Notes: generated by a model from the letters alone, not told the origin. 64,000 bases of DNA from Nitrospirillum iridis (GCF_014205765.1 NZ_JACIIZ010000006.1:345081-409080), one strand, 5' to 3'; positions 28,837-38,706 are shown, counted from the first letter of the stretch. Made by a program: numbers and translations.

Positions 28837-29754
28837 CTATTCCGCCGCCCGGGACGGCCGGCCGGACAGCGCCATCAGGCGGGCGCCGCGGATCCAGTCC
28901 AGCCAGGCCACCATGCCTTCGCCCGTGCGGGCGGAGACCTGCAGCAGGCGCACCTTGTGATTGACCTTGCGGGCGTTGGCCATGGCCAGCTCGACATCGA
29001 AGTCCAGATAAGGCAGCAGGTCCGTCTTGTTGATCAGCACCAGGTCGGCGGCGGCGAACATGTCGGGGTATTTCAGCGGCTTGTCCTCGCCCTCGGTCAC
29101 CGAAAGGATGGCGACCTTGTGCGCCTCCCCCAGGTCGAAGGCGGCGGGGCAGACCAGGTTGCCCACGTTCTCGATGAACAGGACGGAGCCGTCGGCGGGA
29201 TCCAGATGGTCGACGGCATGGCCCACCATGTGGCCGTCCAGATGACAGCCCTTGCCCGTGTTGATCTGGATGGCCGGGGCGCCCGTGGCGCGGATGCGGT
29301 CGGCGTCGGCGCTGGTCTGCTGGTCGCCCTCGATGACGGCGCTGGGGAATTCGCCGGCCAACATGGCCAGGGTGCGGCACAGCAGGGTCGTCTTGCCCGA
29401 GCCTGGGCTGGATACCAGGTTCAGCGCCAGGATGCCGGCCTCGGCGAAGCGGGCACGGTTAGCGGCGGCATAGCCGTTGTTCTTGCCCAGGATGTCCGCC
29501 TCGATCTGGATCAGGCGCGCCTGACTCATGCCCGGGACGGTCGTGCCCGCGGGCCCGGCGCCATAGTCCAGCGTCCCATCCGCGCCGTGATGGTGATGAT
29601 CATGGTCATGATGAGCGTGACCGTGATCATGATCGTGGCCATGGCTATGATCGTGCGGGTGATCATGGTGATGTCCATGGTGGTGGTGATCATGACCGTG
29701 GGGATCGGCCTCGATCTTGGCCCCGCCGTCGCCGCATCCGCAGACCGTGCACAT
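28837..29754 (-). CDS. hypB: Nickel-binding GTPase HypB
   Basis: 305-residue GTPase that delivers nickel to hydrogenase with HypA. The start MCTVCGCG holds the high-affinity N-terminal metal motif. It is followed (about residues 20-60) by a dense His/Asp-rich tract, the kind that stores nickel in some rhizobial HypB proteins. The GTPase domain has P-loop [29 protein letters not shown] and the specificity motif NKTDL. The ATG at 29754 shares one base with the hypA stop; a longer upstream reading is inside hypA. Confidence 0.95.
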   Translation of the reverse strand: MCTVCGCGDGGAKIEADPHGHDHHHHGHHHDHPHDHSHGHDHDHGHAHHDHDHHHHGADGTLDYGAGPAGTTVPGMSQARLIQIEADILGKNNGYAAANRARFAEAGILALNLVSSPGSGKTTLLCRTLAMLAGEFPSAVIEGDQQTSADADRIRATGAPAIQINTGKGCHLDGHMVGHAVDHLDPADGSVLFIENVGNLVCPAAFDLGEAHKVAILSVTEGEDKPLKYPDMFAAADLVLINKTDLLPYLDFDVELAMANARKVNHKVRLLQVSARTGEGMVAWLDWIRGARLMALSGRPSRAAE

Positions 29755-30095
29755 CACATCACCTCCAATTCGCGTATCTTCATCTCTTCCCCGCCCGTCA
29801 CCTGCAGCTGGTGCGAGCCGCAGCGGGGGCATGGGTCATAGCGGCGGCCGATGGTCACCGTCACGGCGCAGGGCAGGCACCAGGCGGTGCCGGCCGTCTC
29901 GACGATATCCAGCCGGGCCCCGGCGGCGACGCCGCCGCGCATGACGACGTCGAAGCCGAAGCGCAGCGCCTCCACCTCCACGCCGGACAGGGCGCCGATT
30001 TCCAGGCACACCCGTTCCACCCGGCTGAAATTCTGGGTCCGGGCCTGTTCCTCGATGAGGACGCGGATGTTCTCGCAGATGGCCATCTCATGCAT
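29754..30095 (-). CDS. hypA: Nickel metallochaperone HypA
   Basis: 113-residue partner of HypB. It begins [10 protein letters not shown], with the nickel-binding His2 and the Glu3 typical of the family, and ends with a zinc site (CLPCAV and CPRCGSH, about residues 74-95). The ATG at 30095 shares one base with the hupK stop, continuing the translationally coupled series. Confidence 0.95.
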   Translation of the reverse strand: MHEMAICENIRVLIEEQARTQNFSRVERVCLEIGALSGVEVEALRFGFDVVMRGGVAAGARLDIVETAGTAWCLPCAVTVTIGRRYDPCPRCGSHQLQVTGGEEMKIRELEVM

Positions 30096-31060
30096 CAGGC
30101 CACCTCGACCGCATAGTCAACGCAAGGATCCAGCGCCAGCATCATCACCTCGGCCAATCGTGCCCGGTCCGCGGGGGGCCAGGCGCATAGTCCCTGGAAC
30201 CGCCGCTCAGCCGGTCCGCCCGGCGCGAAGGTGCTGTCCGTGGGCGACAGGATACGATAGCGCTCCACCCGCCCGGCCACCACGCCGACCTCATGGACCA
30301 GGGTGCCACGGGCGCAGGGCACCGCCGCCCTTCCCGAACCCGGGCCCATCGCCGCGCCGCGCACAGCCGTGACGCCGTCAGCCCGCAGGGCGGCCAGACG
30401 CGCGGGCGCGCGGCAAAGGTCGATGACCCGCGCGACATGGCACGCGATCAGCGACCCAACGGGCAAGGCGCGGGCCAGCAGGGGATGGTCGGCATGGCGT
30501 GCCGCCAGCGACCCCGCCGCCGCCTCCCCCGCCGGGGTCAGCGTCGGCAGCTCGAACAGGGTGGCGATGAAACGCGCCGCCACGGTGCGCCCGGCCCCCG
30601 CCCAGCGGGCCAGCTGGACGGTGGACGTCATGGCCAGCCATCCTTCCGGCGGCAGACCCGTCACCGCGTCGCGGATCAGGGCCCCGGGATCCTCCGCGAC
30701 GGACAGCGCCACGAAGGCGCGCGCCCGCGCCAGATCCGGCGCCTCGCCCAACAGCCGCGCCCAGTCCAAGCTGATGCGCAGGCCATGCTCCCGCATCCCC
30801 TCCATCCACGTCCGGGCCTCACGCTCCGCCAGGATCTCGGGCGCGGCCTCAAGGCCCAGCGCCGCCTCCACCGCCAGCTCGGCGGCATGGCCCTGCGCGT
30901 TGGCGCAGACCGCGAACAGCGACCGGACCAGGGACGGCACCCGCTCCACCGGCACGGCCGCCAGCAGGGCGGTGATATCGCCGCGTGGCACATAGCTCAG
31001 CGCCGCCTGGCCGCCGTCCCCGGCGGGAAGCCGCAGGGTGATGCCCGCCGGGCGGGTCAT
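30095..31060 (-). CDS. hupK: Hydrogenase accessory protein HupK (large-subunit homologue)
   Basis: 321 residues. It resembles a degenerate [NiFe] large subunit: the C-terminal LALDPCVDYAVEV keeps only part of the DPCxxC motif, and the N-terminal RxCGxC site is missing (SLFAVCANAQGHAAELA in its place). HupK/HoxV proteins are thought to act as scaffold for the iron cofactor during large-subunit assembly. It overlaps hupJ by four bases and hypA by one. Confidence 0.85.
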   Translation of the reverse strand: MTRPAGITLRLPAGDGGQAALSYVPRGDITALLAAVPVERVPSLVRSLFAVCANAQGHAAELAVEAALGLEAAPEILAEREARTWMEGMREHGLRISLDWARLLGEAPDLARARAFVALSVAEDPGALIRDAVTGLPPEGWLAMTSTVQLARWAGAGRTVAARFIATLFELPTLTPAGEAAAGSLAARHADHPLLARALPVGSLIACHVARVIDLCRAPARLAALRADGVTAVRGAAMGPGSGRAAVPCARGTLVHEVGVVAGRVERYRILSPTDSTFAPGGPAERRFQGLCAWPPADRARLAEVMMLALDPCVDYAVEVA

Positions 31061-31611
31061 GGCGCCCTCTCCTCACGTGCCGGTCCCTCACCCAAACCGA
31101 ACAGGGCGCGCCGGCTCAACGGTTCCGTCCTGGCCGGAACGGGTGCCGGGGGTGTTCCGGCCCAGATCAGGGCCATGCCGTCGCCACCGGCCGCCGTCCC
31201 CTCCCCCACGGTCCCCTCTGCCACCGTCATGATCTCCGCCAGGGCGGCATCGGCCGTCGCCACCGCCGTCTCCTGGTCCGCGAAGTCGAACATGGGGGAG
31301 AACAGCGAACAGCTCCAATACCCGCCCAGCGCGTCCTCATGGCCCCAGATGCCTTCATAGCCGCCGGATGGCAGGGCCAGCGCCGTCTTCCCCCCCACCC
31401 GCCGGGCGCCGTCATCCGTCACGGGCAGCAGCAGCAGGTTCATGAACCAGGGCGTCACCAGCACGCCGACCCAATGTCCGCCATGGCGGTGCAGCCCCCG
31501 CATCGCCACCGACAGCGCGGGGTTCATCACCGGCACCCCGGCCATGCGCGTTTCCGCGATGCGGGTGAAGGCGGCCTCGATGCGGGCGGAGAGGGCGGGC
31601 GCGTCGGTCAT
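31057..31611 (-). CDS. hupJ: [NiFe]-hydrogenase assembly chaperone HupJ (HybE family)
   Basis: 184 residues with the HybE/HupJ core: GVPVMNPALSVAMRGL, WVGVLVTPWFMNLLLLP and YWSCSLFSPMFDFAD. Family members protect the small or large precursor, including Tat proofreading. The C-terminal 60 residues are a low-complexity extension ending LSRRALFGLGEG. It starts within the end of hupI (4-base overlap). Confidence 0.88.
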   Translation of the reverse strand: MTDAPALSARIEAAFTRIAETRMAGVPVMNPALSVAMRGLHRHGGHWVGVLVTPWFMNLLLLPVTDDGARRVGGKTALALPSGGYEGIWGHEDALGGYWSCSLFSPMFDFADQETAVATADAALAEIMTVAEGTVGEGTAAGGDGMALIWAGTPPAPVPARTEPLSRRALFGLGEGPAREERAP

Positions 31612-31832
31612 GCGTCGCCAACCACCATGAAGCCCGCCTTGGCGCTGTCACACTCAGGACAGGTCCAATGCTCCGGCAGGTCGGCGAAGGCCGTGCCGGG
31701 CGGCACCTGCCAGTAGGTATCGCCCACCGCCGGGTCATAGACGTGCCAGCAAATCTTGCATTCCAGCTTCGTCGTCGGCCCGATCTTGCTGACGTCGCCC
31801 CCGAACGATCCGGCGAAGAAATGGTCCGTCAC
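31608..31832 (-). CDS. hupI: Rubredoxin HupI
   Basis: 74-residue rubredoxin with both iron-binding pairs, CKICWHVYDP and CPECDSAKAGF, and the typical PPGTAFADLPEHWTCP. In hydrogenase operons of aerobic diazotrophs and related bacteria it supports hydrogenase maturation when oxygen is present. The ATG overlaps the hupH stop by four bases. Confidence 0.95.
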   Translation of the reverse strand: MTDHFFAGSFGGDVSKIGPTTKLECKICWHVYDPAVGDTYWQVPPGTAFADLPEHWTCPECDSAKAGFMVVGDA

Positions 31833-32707
31833 CGGTAGATCTCCATGATCTCACCCAAGCGCTCGACGGAATCCACCAGGTCTTCCGCCGCCGCCAGGGC
31901 GACCTGCGGGATGGGGCAAATCTCGATGCTGTTGAGAATCAGCGTGTCCTGGGAATTGAAGTACTGCGTCCACCAGCAGCCGCGCGTCCCCGTGGAGCGG
32001 ATACGGCAGTTGCCGTAGCCGCGCGACAGGATGACCAGACCGCCCCGCCCCAGCGCCTCATCCAGGAAGGCCAAATCCTCCTCGGTATGGGGCAGCAGGG
32101 ACAGGTTGATGACATGGCCCGGCCCGCCGGGCTGTCCCATGAGGGGGCCCATCAGCGGAATATGCTCATTGATCTCGGCGATCAGCGGCGGGGCGTTGAA
32201 GATGTTGGGCCGCGCCGTCTCCGGCAGGATGGCCCCGCCCCGCGCGCCGTCGAAGGCGCGCTCCACCACGCCCGTGGGAAAGGGGCCGCAATCGACATAA
32301 TCGCGCCGGCGCCGCCCGGCGGCATCGCTTTCCCGCACCCGCCACACCCCGGCCAGGACGGATTCCTGCGCCTGGATGTCGGTGCCAAAGATCACCGACA
32401 CCTCGCCCTCGCCCAGCAACTGGTCGATGAAGGCCAGGTTGGCGGCGTCCAAATGGGTCAGGTCCACCTGCTGCGGGCCGGCGCCGTCCACGACCCGGGT
32501 CAGGGCCGCCAGGATGGCATCGCCCGCCGCCACGCCCTGCGGCACCGCCTGGGCGACGTCCGCCTCCGGCACGTTGGCGGCGGAGAAGATGGCCATGCCA
32601 TCGGGCATGACCATGTAGTCCAGCTTGCCGCCATCGAAATCGGTCGGCTGGCTGCCGGGCCCGACCAGGGCGCCGCCGCCGAGCGGGGTGGCCATGGGAT
32701 CGTTCAT
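31829..32707 (-). CDS. hupH: Hydrogenase expression/formation protein HupH (HyaF family)
   Basis: 292 residues. The C-terminal half carries the HupH_C-type region (SRGYGNCRIRSTGTRGCWWTQYFNSQ... NSIEICPIPQVALAA). The family assists maturation of the small subunit or its iron-sulfur clusters. The ATG at 32707 is preceded by GAGGAG with good spacing; a much longer open frame upstream runs over hupG and is not used. Confidence 0.92.
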   Translation of the reverse strand: MNDPMATPLGGGALVGPGSQPTDFDGGKLDYMVMPDGMAIFSAANVPEADVAQAVPQGVAAGDAILAALTRVVDGAGPQQVDLTHLDAANLAFIDQLLGEGEVSVIFGTDIQAQESVLAGVWRVRESDAAGRRRRDYVDCGPFPTGVVERAFDGARGGAILPETARPNIFNAPPLIAEINEHIPLMGPLMGQPGGPGHVINLSLLPHTEEDLAFLDEALGRGGLVILSRGYGNCRIRSTGTRGCWWTQYFNSQDTLILNSIEICPIPQVALAAAEDLVDSVERLGEIMEIYR

Positions 32708-32717
32708 GGCTTTCTCC

Positions 32718-33161
32718 TCAATGCACGGCGTCGGTGCCGCAGCCGGCGGGCAGGCGGAAGGCGGGGGGCACGCTGGGCTCGCGCTCCAGGATCTCCGGGA
32801 TCTCGCGCATGTAGTCCGCCCAGTCGCGGATGCCCTCGATGGCGCCCAGATAGTCGCCCAGGCGCAGGAAGACCAGGGCGGGGTAGCGGGCGAAGCGGAA
32901 GCGCCGCTGCAGCGCGCGCTCGTCGGCCTTGGCGGCAATCAGCGGCACGACATGGCCGCCCATGGCGTCGTCCAGTTCCGGCAGGATGGCGGCGACGTCG
33001 TCGCTCTCCGCCACCCGCCAGTGGTCACCAGCCAGGAACAGCACGGCCAACGGCTGGCCGGCGCACATCTCCAGCAAATCCGCCTCCCCCACCACGCGAT
33101 AGCCGCGCCGGTCCATTACGGACCGCAGCAGGGGGGAATAGTCGTCACGTCTGTCGCTCAT
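32718..33161 (-). CDS. hupG: Hydrogenase accessory protein HupG (HyaE, thioredoxin-like)
   Basis: 147 residues with a thioredoxin-like fold lacking the CxxC pair (ALVFLRLGDYLGAIEGIRDW resembles the HyaE core). Family members act as Tat-signal-proofreading chaperones for the hydrogenase small subunit. Its start overlaps the hupF stop by four bases. Confidence 0.88.
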   Translation of the reverse strand: MSDRRDDYSPLLRSVMDRRGYRVVGEADLLEMCAGQPLAVLFLAGDHWRVAESDDVAAILPELDDAMGGHVVPLIAAKADERALQRRFRFARYPALVFLRLGDYLGAIEGIRDWADYMREIPEILEREPSVPPAFRLPAGCGTDAVH

Positions 33162-33490
33162 GCTTCCGGCTCCGGGATGGGGCGTAAATGGTCGGGCACC
33201 AAATGGGCGGGTAGTTGGGGTTCGCGGCCGATAAGGTCGGCGAAAGCGGCGTCCAGGTCAGCGGGTTCCCCCCGCATCACCGCCTCCAGGGCGGCCAGCG
33301 CCGCCAGCGACCGCTGGGCGGCCTCGGCGCTCATCACCTCCCGGGCGGCCCCCAGGAAGGTCATGAGCCAAGTGCCGGGCGCGACATCACCCACCAGGCT
33401 GGTGTCGATGTCGTGCAGCTCGGCGCCGGACCGGCAGCGGGCATGGCCCGATCCCACCTCCACCACCTGCATGGGAACACCGACGCACAT
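33158..33490 (-). CDS. hupF: HypC-family chaperone HupF
   Basis: 110 residues starting MCVGVPMQV, the HypC-type Cys2 motif, with GTWLMTFLGAAREVMS in the middle and an extended C terminus that separates HupF from HypC. In rhizobia HupF protects HupL maturation at raised oxygen. It shares one base with the hupD stop. Confidence 0.92.
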   Translation of the reverse strand: MCVGVPMQVVEVGSGHARCRSGAELHDIDTSLVGDVAPGTWLMTFLGAAREVMSAEAAQRSLAALAALEAVMRGEPADLDAAFADLIGREPQLPAHLVPDHLRPIPEPEA

Positions 33491-34191
33491 CAGACGCCCG
33501 CCCCGGGGCCGGCCACCAGGGCCCGCATCTCCGCCTCGAAATCCGCCGGCCCGGTCCAGCCGCCGGCGCCCAGCACCCGCGCGTCGCCGCCGCGGAAGGC
33601 CGCGCCCTCGTCCGGACGCCCTGCCTCATACCGGTCCAGCATCATTTCCAGCGACCCGATGCCCTGCTCCGCCGGCAGCGGCGCCGGGCGGGGGGCGGCG
33701 GTGATGCCGAAGCCGGCCAGGTAGTCCAGCGCCAGCGCGATGGCCGGCCCCACCTGGGCCTTCACCTCCGGTCGCAGGCTCCCGCCGAAATCCTCCAGCT
33801 CCACCGGCTGCACCCCGATCAGCAGCTGGTGGGCGGGGCTGTCGCCCATCATCTCCGCCATGGCCAGCACCTCCTGGAAACCGGTCTGATGCAGGGAGAT
33901 TTTCTTGGCGCCCAGGAACTTCGGCACCTCGTCCCCCTCCACCCGCTTCAGCGTGCCGGGCGGCAGGGCGTAGTCGACGGCGTCGAAGACGACGAGGATG
34001 TCGGTCTCACGGATTTCCTGGACCAGGTAGATGCCCTGGGTCCCACCGTCGATCAAGTGGACGTTGGCGGGAAAGGCATAGTGGCGGTGCATATGCTCCA
34101 CCGCCCGCACACCAAAGCCCTCGTCCGCCCACAGCAGGTTGCCGATGCCCAGCACCAGCACGCGGGGGCCGCTTGCCGTTGTCACTTCCAC
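33490..34191 (-). CDS. hupD: Hydrogenase maturation endopeptidase HupD
   Basis: Protease that removes the C-terminal peptide of HupL after nickel insertion. 233 residues from GTG 34191, chosen because GGAGGGAGACGC is directly upstream and because RVLVLGIGNLLWADEGFG then falls at the N terminus as in the family; the 78 codons of open frame upstream are compositionally unlike protein. The metal-binding Glu (DEGFG), Asp (VFDAVDY) and His (SLHQTGFQEVL) are all present. The C-terminal ~35 residues exceed the usual length. Confidence 0.92.
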   Translation of the reverse strand: MEVTTASGPRVLVLGIGNLLWADEGFGVRAVEHMHRHYAFPANVHLIDGGTQGIYLVQEIRETDILVVFDAVDYALPPGTLKRVEGDEVPKFLGAKKISLHQTGFQEVLAMAEMMGDSPAHQLLIGVQPVELEDFGGSLRPEVKAQVGPAIALALDYLAGFGITAAPRPAPLPAEQGIGSLEMMLDRYEAGRPDEGAAFRGGDARVLGAGGWTGPADFEAEMRALVAGPGAGV

Positions 34192-34331
34192 GCGTCTCCC
34201 TCCCCTGTCATCCGACTTGCCGGACGTTGGAAGCCTGTTGAGCAAGGGGCATGCCAGCGCACCATTCGGCGCCGAAATGGCTGGTTTCCGGGCCGGCGAC
34301 GGTCCCCGCCACCAGCGGAGTTGGATAGTTT

Positions 34332-34377
34332 CCTTCCATCTGGAAATCAGACTGGAATATGTCCTTCCAAATGGAAA
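34332..34377. repeat. Two direct-repeated palindromic elements in the hupC-hupD gap
   Basis: CCTTCCATCTGGAAA (34332-34346) and CCTTCCAAATGGAAA (34363-34377) are near-identical copies of CCTTCCANNTGGAAA, each with an internal inverted repeat TTCCA-NN-TGGAA, spaced 31 bp. The surrounding 234 bp (34192-34425) shows no coding pattern and is the only sizeable gap in the hydrogenase block. The elements may be protein-binding sites of an internal promoter or an RNA-processing structure. Confidence 0.5.
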
Positions 34378-34425
34378 GGGAGGGCGCGAAGCCCTCCCTG
34401 CCCTTACCGGCAAGCGACCGGACAC

Positions 34426-35133
34426 TCAGTGTTCGTCGGTCGGCCCGCCGTCTCGGAAGGTGCGCCAGCCGGAGAACATGGAGGAGATGATGGACTGGCG
34501 GGACATGATGTCCTCCCGCACAGCGGCGTAGATGTGCACGATGGCGAAGATCACGATGACCCACATGGCCATATGGTGCCAGGTGTGGACCGTCTGGCTC
34601 TGCCCGAACAGCGGGATGACCCAGCTGGTGAACAGCCGGTGGAGCCAACCCGGCCCCTCCCCCTCGCCATAGAGGGCCAGGCCGGTGACAATCATGAACA
34701 GCGTGCCCCATACGAACAGGATATGCATGGACAGGATGGCCAGCGGGTTGTGGCCGCTGTACTTCTTGGGCGCGTGTTCCAGCATGGCGTACCAGCGGAC
34801 CTCATGGATCACGCCCTGCCAGAAGCTTTTCCGCCACACCGGCGGCCGGAAGATTTCGCGGGCATGGTCGTTGCCGACGAAGGACCAGTAGAAGCGGAAG
34901 ACGAAGCCAACGACCAGGATCTGCCCCGCCGAGAAATGCAGGAAGCGGATCCAGCCGAATAGGAAGTGGCTGCTGGGCTCGCCATGGATGGATGGCAGGG
35001 GTGAGCCGATGAGGTAGCCGGTGACACACAGCACCAGGATGGCGGCCGCGTTGGCCCAGTGCCACAGGCGCACCGGCGCCTCATAGACATAGACCGCCTC
35101 TTCCTTATGGCCCCGGAGGGAGGTCTCGCTCAT
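34426..35133 (-). CDS. hupC: Hydrogenase cytochrome b subunit HupC
   Basis: 235-residue membrane protein that anchors HupSL and passes electrons to quinone. Four hydrophobic helices with haem-ligand histidines in VRLWHWANAAAILVL, RFLHFSAGQ, LSMHILFVWG and HTWHHMAMW fit the HyaC/HupC family. It follows hupE after 13 bases and is followed by the only long gap in the block. Confidence 0.95.
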   Translation of the reverse strand: MSETSLRGHKEEAVYVYEAPVRLWHWANAAAILVLCVTGYLIGSPLPSIHGEPSSHFLFGWIRFLHFSAGQILVVGFVFRFYWSFVGNDHAREIFRPPVWRKSFWQGVIHEVRWYAMLEHAPKKYSGHNPLAILSMHILFVWGTLFMIVTGLALYGEGEGPGWLHRLFTSWVIPLFGQSQTVHTWHHMAMWVIVIFAIVHIYAAVREDIMSRQSIISSMFSGWRTFRDGGPTDEH

Positions 35134-35146
35134 GGCGCGCCCTCCC

Positions 35147-35728
35147 TCAGAGCGCGGCGAGCGCGAGGCCCGCTGCGCCCAGGGTCAGGCCGGAGGCGAA
35201 CCGCCCCCAGCGGGTGGCCAGCAGGCCGGCGCCCAGGCGCCAGCCGGCGGCGTGCAGCAGGGCCGATGCCGCCATGAAGCCGGCGAAGTAGCCCAGCAGA
35301 TGGCCTCCCGCCTCCATGCCATGGGCATAGCCATGCACCGTGGCGAACAGGGCGATGAGGCCCAGGCCCGCGGCGTCGGGCAGCAGGGGGGCCGCGATCA
35401 GCATGAGGCCCAGTAGGGTCACCGACAGCGCCGCCAGCGTGTCCACCGGGGCGAAGGCGCCACCGGCCACGCCGGCCAGCGCGCCAGCCACCAGCATGGC
35501 CACAAACAGCGCCGGCGCCTGCCAGGCACGCGCCGCCGGCCGGGTGGCCGCCCACAGGCCGACGGCCAGCATGGCGGCCAGGTGGTCCAGGCCCGTCAGC
35601 GGGTGGATGATGCCAGCGGCGAAGCCCCCATCATGGCCCGGGTGGGCCACCGCCGGGGTGGCGATGAAACCCACCGCCATAACAGCCGCCGAGACGCGGG
35701 GAACCGATTTCGTGATGAACGTCTTCAT
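35147..35728 (-). CDS. hupE: HupE/UreJ-family nickel transporter
   Basis: 193-residue integral membrane protein. A signal peptide ending ATPAVA precedes the family motif HPGHDGGFAAGIIHPLTGLDHL (metal-binding His/Asp), and later FATVHGYAHGMEA is a second conserved His motif. Homologues take up nickel by diffusion for hydrogenase. It lies 18 bases after hupL, between hupL and hupC. Confidence 0.93.
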   Translation of the reverse strand: MKTFITKSVPRVSAAVMAVGFIATPAVAHPGHDGGFAAGIIHPLTGLDHLAAMLAVGLWAATRPAARAWQAPALFVAMLVAGALAGVAGGAFAPVDTLAALSVTLLGLMLIAAPLLPDAAGLGLIALFATVHGYAHGMEAGGHLLGYFAGFMAASALLHAAGWRLGAGLLATRWGRFASGLTLGAAGLALAAL

Positions 35729-35746
35729 GGGATCAGTCTCCTCTGT

Positions 35747-37546
35747 TCAGCGGACTTTGACGTCGGCCAGTTCCTGCCCGTCCGGCCCCATCACATGGGT
35801 GGAGCAGGCCAGGCAGGGGTCGAAGCTGTGCAGGGTGCGCAGGATTTCCACCGGCTCTTCCGCACGGGCCACCTTGGTGTTCATCAGCGACGCCTCGAAG
35901 GCGCCGATGTTGCCTTTGTTGTCGCGCGGGCTGCCGTTCCAGGTGGTGGGCACGACGCATTGGTAATTGTCGATCTTGCCGTCCTTGATGCGGATCCAGT
36001 GCGCCAGCGCGCCGCGCGGCGCCTCGGTGAAGCCCACGCCCTTGACCTCGGTGGGCCAGGTCTTGGGGTCGAACTTGGCGGTGTTGGCGGTTGAGGTGTC
36101 GCCCGCCCTGATGGTGGCGATCAGCTTGTCCAGGAAGTAGCGCTGCTTATGCGCCGCCCACTGGGCCTCCAGCGCGCGGGCCGCCGTCCGCCCCAGGGTA
36201 GAGAACAGCGCGTCCAGCGGCACGTTCAGGGCCGCCAGGGTGCGGTCGACCTGGTCCTTGATCTCGACATTGCCCTGCATGTAGCCGACCAGGTAGCGGG
36301 CCAACGGCCCCACCTCCATGGCATGCCCACGCCAGCGCGGCGCCTTGATCCAGCTGTACTTGGCCGCTTCGTCGATCTCGATGATGTTGGTGCTGGTGCC
36401 CTTGGCCTTGGCGCCCAGCTGGTAGTGGGGCTCCGTGACACCGTCCCAGGGGTGCAGGCCCTTGCTCTCGTCCGGGTATTTGTACCAGCTGTGGGGCACG
36501 AACTCCTGCACCTGCTCGGGATCCGTCAGGTCGACGGGGTGCACCTCCGACAGCTTGCCGTCGATGATGGCCCCATGGGGCATCAGCAGGTTGCGGGGGC
36601 TGTAGTCGTTGGCCCGGTCGGGGATGTCGCCATAGGCCAGCACCGACTTGTTCGACAGCCCGCCGCCGTAGAGCCAGTCCTTGTAGAAGCCACCGATGGC
36701 GATGATGTCGGGAATGTAGACGTTCTCCACGAACTCGATGCAGCGATCGGTGATGGAGGAGACATAGTTCAGCGACGCCATGTTCACCGGCGCGCCGGCC
36801 GCCATGTCGCCATCCAGGTTGATGGCGCAGGGCACGCCACCAACCAGCCAGTTGGGGTGGATGTCCTTGCCGCCGAAGATGGTGCGGACCCGCATGATGT
36901 CCTTCTGGAAGTCCAGCGCCTCCAGATAGTGGGTCACGGCCATCAGGTCGGCCTCGGGCGGCAGCTTGTAGGCCGGGTTGGTCCAGTAGCCGTTCTTGAA
37001 CGGCCCCAGCTGGCCGGAGTCCACGAACTTGCGCAGGCGGGTCTGGATGTCGCGGAAATAGCCGGGGGAGCTGTTGGGGTGGTGGGGGGAGACGGCCTGC
37101 TGCAGCTCCGACGTCGCCTTGGGGTCCGCCTTCAGGGCGTTGACCGGGTTCACCCAGTCCAACGCGTGCAGGTGGTAGAAATGCACCAGATGGTCATGCA
37201 CCTGCAGCGACAGCTGCATGATGTTGCGGATGCTGTTGGCGTTTTCCGGGATCTGGATGTTCAGGGCGTTTTCCACCGCCCGGACGGAGGTCAGGGCGTG
37301 GGTGCCGGTGCACACGCCGCAGATGCGCTGGGTGAAGGCCCAGGCGTCGCGCGGGTCGCGTCCCTTGAGGATCACCTCAAGGCCGCGCCACATGGTGCCG
37401 GTGGACACGGCGTTGCGGATGATGTTGTCGCCGTCGAGGTTGACCTCGCAGCGCATGTGGCCCTCGATGCGGGTGACCGGGTCGACGACGACGCGCTTGC
37501 CGCTGGTGTCGAGCTGATAGCCGTTGGGTGTCGCGAGCGTGGGCAT
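35747..37546 (-). CDS. hupL: Uptake [NiFe]-hydrogenase large subunit
   Basis: 599-residue catalytic subunit oxidising H2 in the periplasm, exported with HupS. Nickel ligands are in [16 protein letters not shown] and DPCLACSTH; the 15 residues after the final His ([15 protein letters not shown]) are the peptide removed by HupD. The ATG at 37546 shares one base with the hupS stop (TGATG); the TTG just before it is less likely. Confidence 0.97.
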   Translation of the reverse strand: MPTLATPNGYQLDTSGKRVVVDPVTRIEGHMRCEVNLDGDNIIRNAVSTGTMWRGLEVILKGRDPRDAWAFTQRICGVCTGTHALTSVRAVENALNIQIPENANSIRNIMQLSLQVHDHLVHFYHLHALDWVNPVNALKADPKATSELQQAVSPHHPNSSPGYFRDIQTRLRKFVDSGQLGPFKNGYWTNPAYKLPPEADLMAVTHYLEALDFQKDIMRVRTIFGGKDIHPNWLVGGVPCAINLDGDMAAGAPVNMASLNYVSSITDRCIEFVENVYIPDIIAIGGFYKDWLYGGGLSNKSVLAYGDIPDRANDYSPRNLLMPHGAIIDGKLSEVHPVDLTDPEQVQEFVPHSWYKYPDESKGLHPWDGVTEPHYQLGAKAKGTSTNIIEIDEAAKYSWIKAPRWRGHAMEVGPLARYLVGYMQGNVEIKDQVDRTLAALNVPLDALFSTLGRTAARALEAQWAAHKQRYFLDKLIATIRAGDTSTANTAKFDPKTWPTEVKGVGFTEAPRGALAHWIRIKDGKIDNYQCVVPTTWNGSPRDNKGNIGAFEASLMNTKVARAEEPVEILRTLHSFDPCLACSTHVMGPDGQELADVKVR

Positions 37547-38646
37547 CAATCCCGTCCTTCCGTCTTGTCGTTCGCGCCGCCGTTCGAGCGGGCGCGCTTG
37601 ACCGCGCTGGCCGCGGCATGCACCGCGGCGGCGGCACCGACGATGCCGGCCGCCGTGCCGCCGATCTTGTCGGCGTTGGCCTCGACCCCGAAGCCGTTGA
37701 TGTCGCTCAGCCGTTCATAGAAGCCGCCCTTGTCCCAGAAGCCGTCCTCGGAACAGCCGATGCAGGGATGCCCCGCCTGGATGGGGAAGCTGAGTCCGCC
37801 GTTCCAGCGCACGGTGGAACAGGCGTTGTAGGTGGTCGGGCCCTTGCAGCCGACCTTGTAGAGGCAGTAGCCGCGCCGCGCCCCTTCGTCATCGAAGCTT
37901 TCCACGAACTGGCCGGCGTCGAAATGCGGGCGGCGGTAGCATTTGTCGTGGATGCGCTGGGAATAGAACATCTTGGGCCGGCCCTGCATGTCCAGTTCCG
38001 GGAAGCGGTCGAAGGTCAGGATGTAGGCGATGACCGCCGTCATGACCTCGGCGATGGGCGGGCAGCCCGGCACCTTGATGATGGGCTTGGCCGGCAGGCC
38101 CGGCACCTTGTGGATGGGGGTCGCCTGGGTGGGGTTGGGCCGGGCGGCCTGGACGCAGCCCCAGCTGGCGCAGCTGCCCCAGCTGATGATGGCCTTGCAA
38201 TGGTCGGCCGCCTTCTTCAGCTGTTCCAGATAGGGCTTGCCACCGATGATGCAGCTCATCCCCTCCTGGTTCAGCGGCGGGTTGCCCTCGCACGCCAGGA
38301 TAAAGTTGCCGTTATACTTCTCGATGGTCTCATCGATGATGGATTCCGCCTGGAACCCCGCCGCCGCCATGATGGTGTCATCATAGTCCAGGCTGATCAT
38401 CGACAGGATGACGTCCTTGGCCAGGGGATGGGCCGAGCGGATGAAGCTTTCCGAACAGCAGGTGCATTCCAGGCCGTGCAGCCACAGCACCGGGATGCGC
38501 GGCTTGGTCTCCATCGCGGTTTCGATGGCCTGGGCGTAGGACGGGCCCAGGCCCAGCGCCGCCGCCGTCAGGCTGCAGAATTTGGTGAAGCTTCGCCGTG
38601 TGATGCCCTGGCGGCGCATCACCTCATAGAACGTTTCCATCGCCAT
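37546..38646 (-). CDS. hupS: Uptake [NiFe]-hydrogenase small subunit (Tat-exported)
   Basis: 366-residue iron-sulfur subunit. The twin-arginine signal TRRSFTKF (Arg17-Arg18) is followed by a short hydrophobic stretch. Cluster motifs are [16 protein letters not shown] (proximal), [13 protein letters not shown] and [16 protein letters not shown] (distal/medial) and [15 protein letters not shown]-terminal hydrophobic helix ([18 protein letters not shown]) anchors it to the membrane next to HupC. First gene of the hydrogenase block, downstream of a sigma-54-type promoter. Confidence 0.97.
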   Translation of the reverse strand: MAMETFYEVMRRQGITRRSFTKFCSLTAAALGLGPSYAQAIETAMETKPRIPVLWLHGLECTCCSESFIRSAHPLAKDVILSMISLDYDDTIMAAAGFQAESIIDETIEKYNGNFILACEGNPPLNQEGMSCIIGGKPYLEQLKKAADHCKAIISWGSCASWGCVQAARPNPTQATPIHKVPGLPAKPIIKVPGCPPIAEVMTAVIAYILTFDRFPELDMQGRPKMFYSQRIHDKCYRRPHFDAGQFVESFDDEGARRGYCLYKVGCKGPTTYNACSTVRWNGGLSFPIQAGHPCIGCSEDGFWDKGGFYERLSDINGFGVEANADKIGGTAAGIVGAAAAVHAAASAVKRARSNGGANDKTEGRD

Positions 38647-38706
38647 TCCGGCATTTCCTCCAACCTACCCGGCGGGGCTGTCTCGCTCCGCATCGGCATC
38701 GTTTGG

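Noticed and set aside
29580..29700. Low-complexity repeat of GTGATCATG-like units as a possible satellite or regulatory repeat
   Set aside because: It is the codon pattern of the His/Asp-rich tract of HypB and is explained by the protein.
34192..34425. N-terminal extension of hupD by 78 codons
   Set aside because: The extension reads as non-protein sequence; a GTG with a strong ribosome-binding site at 34191 gives the normal N terminus.
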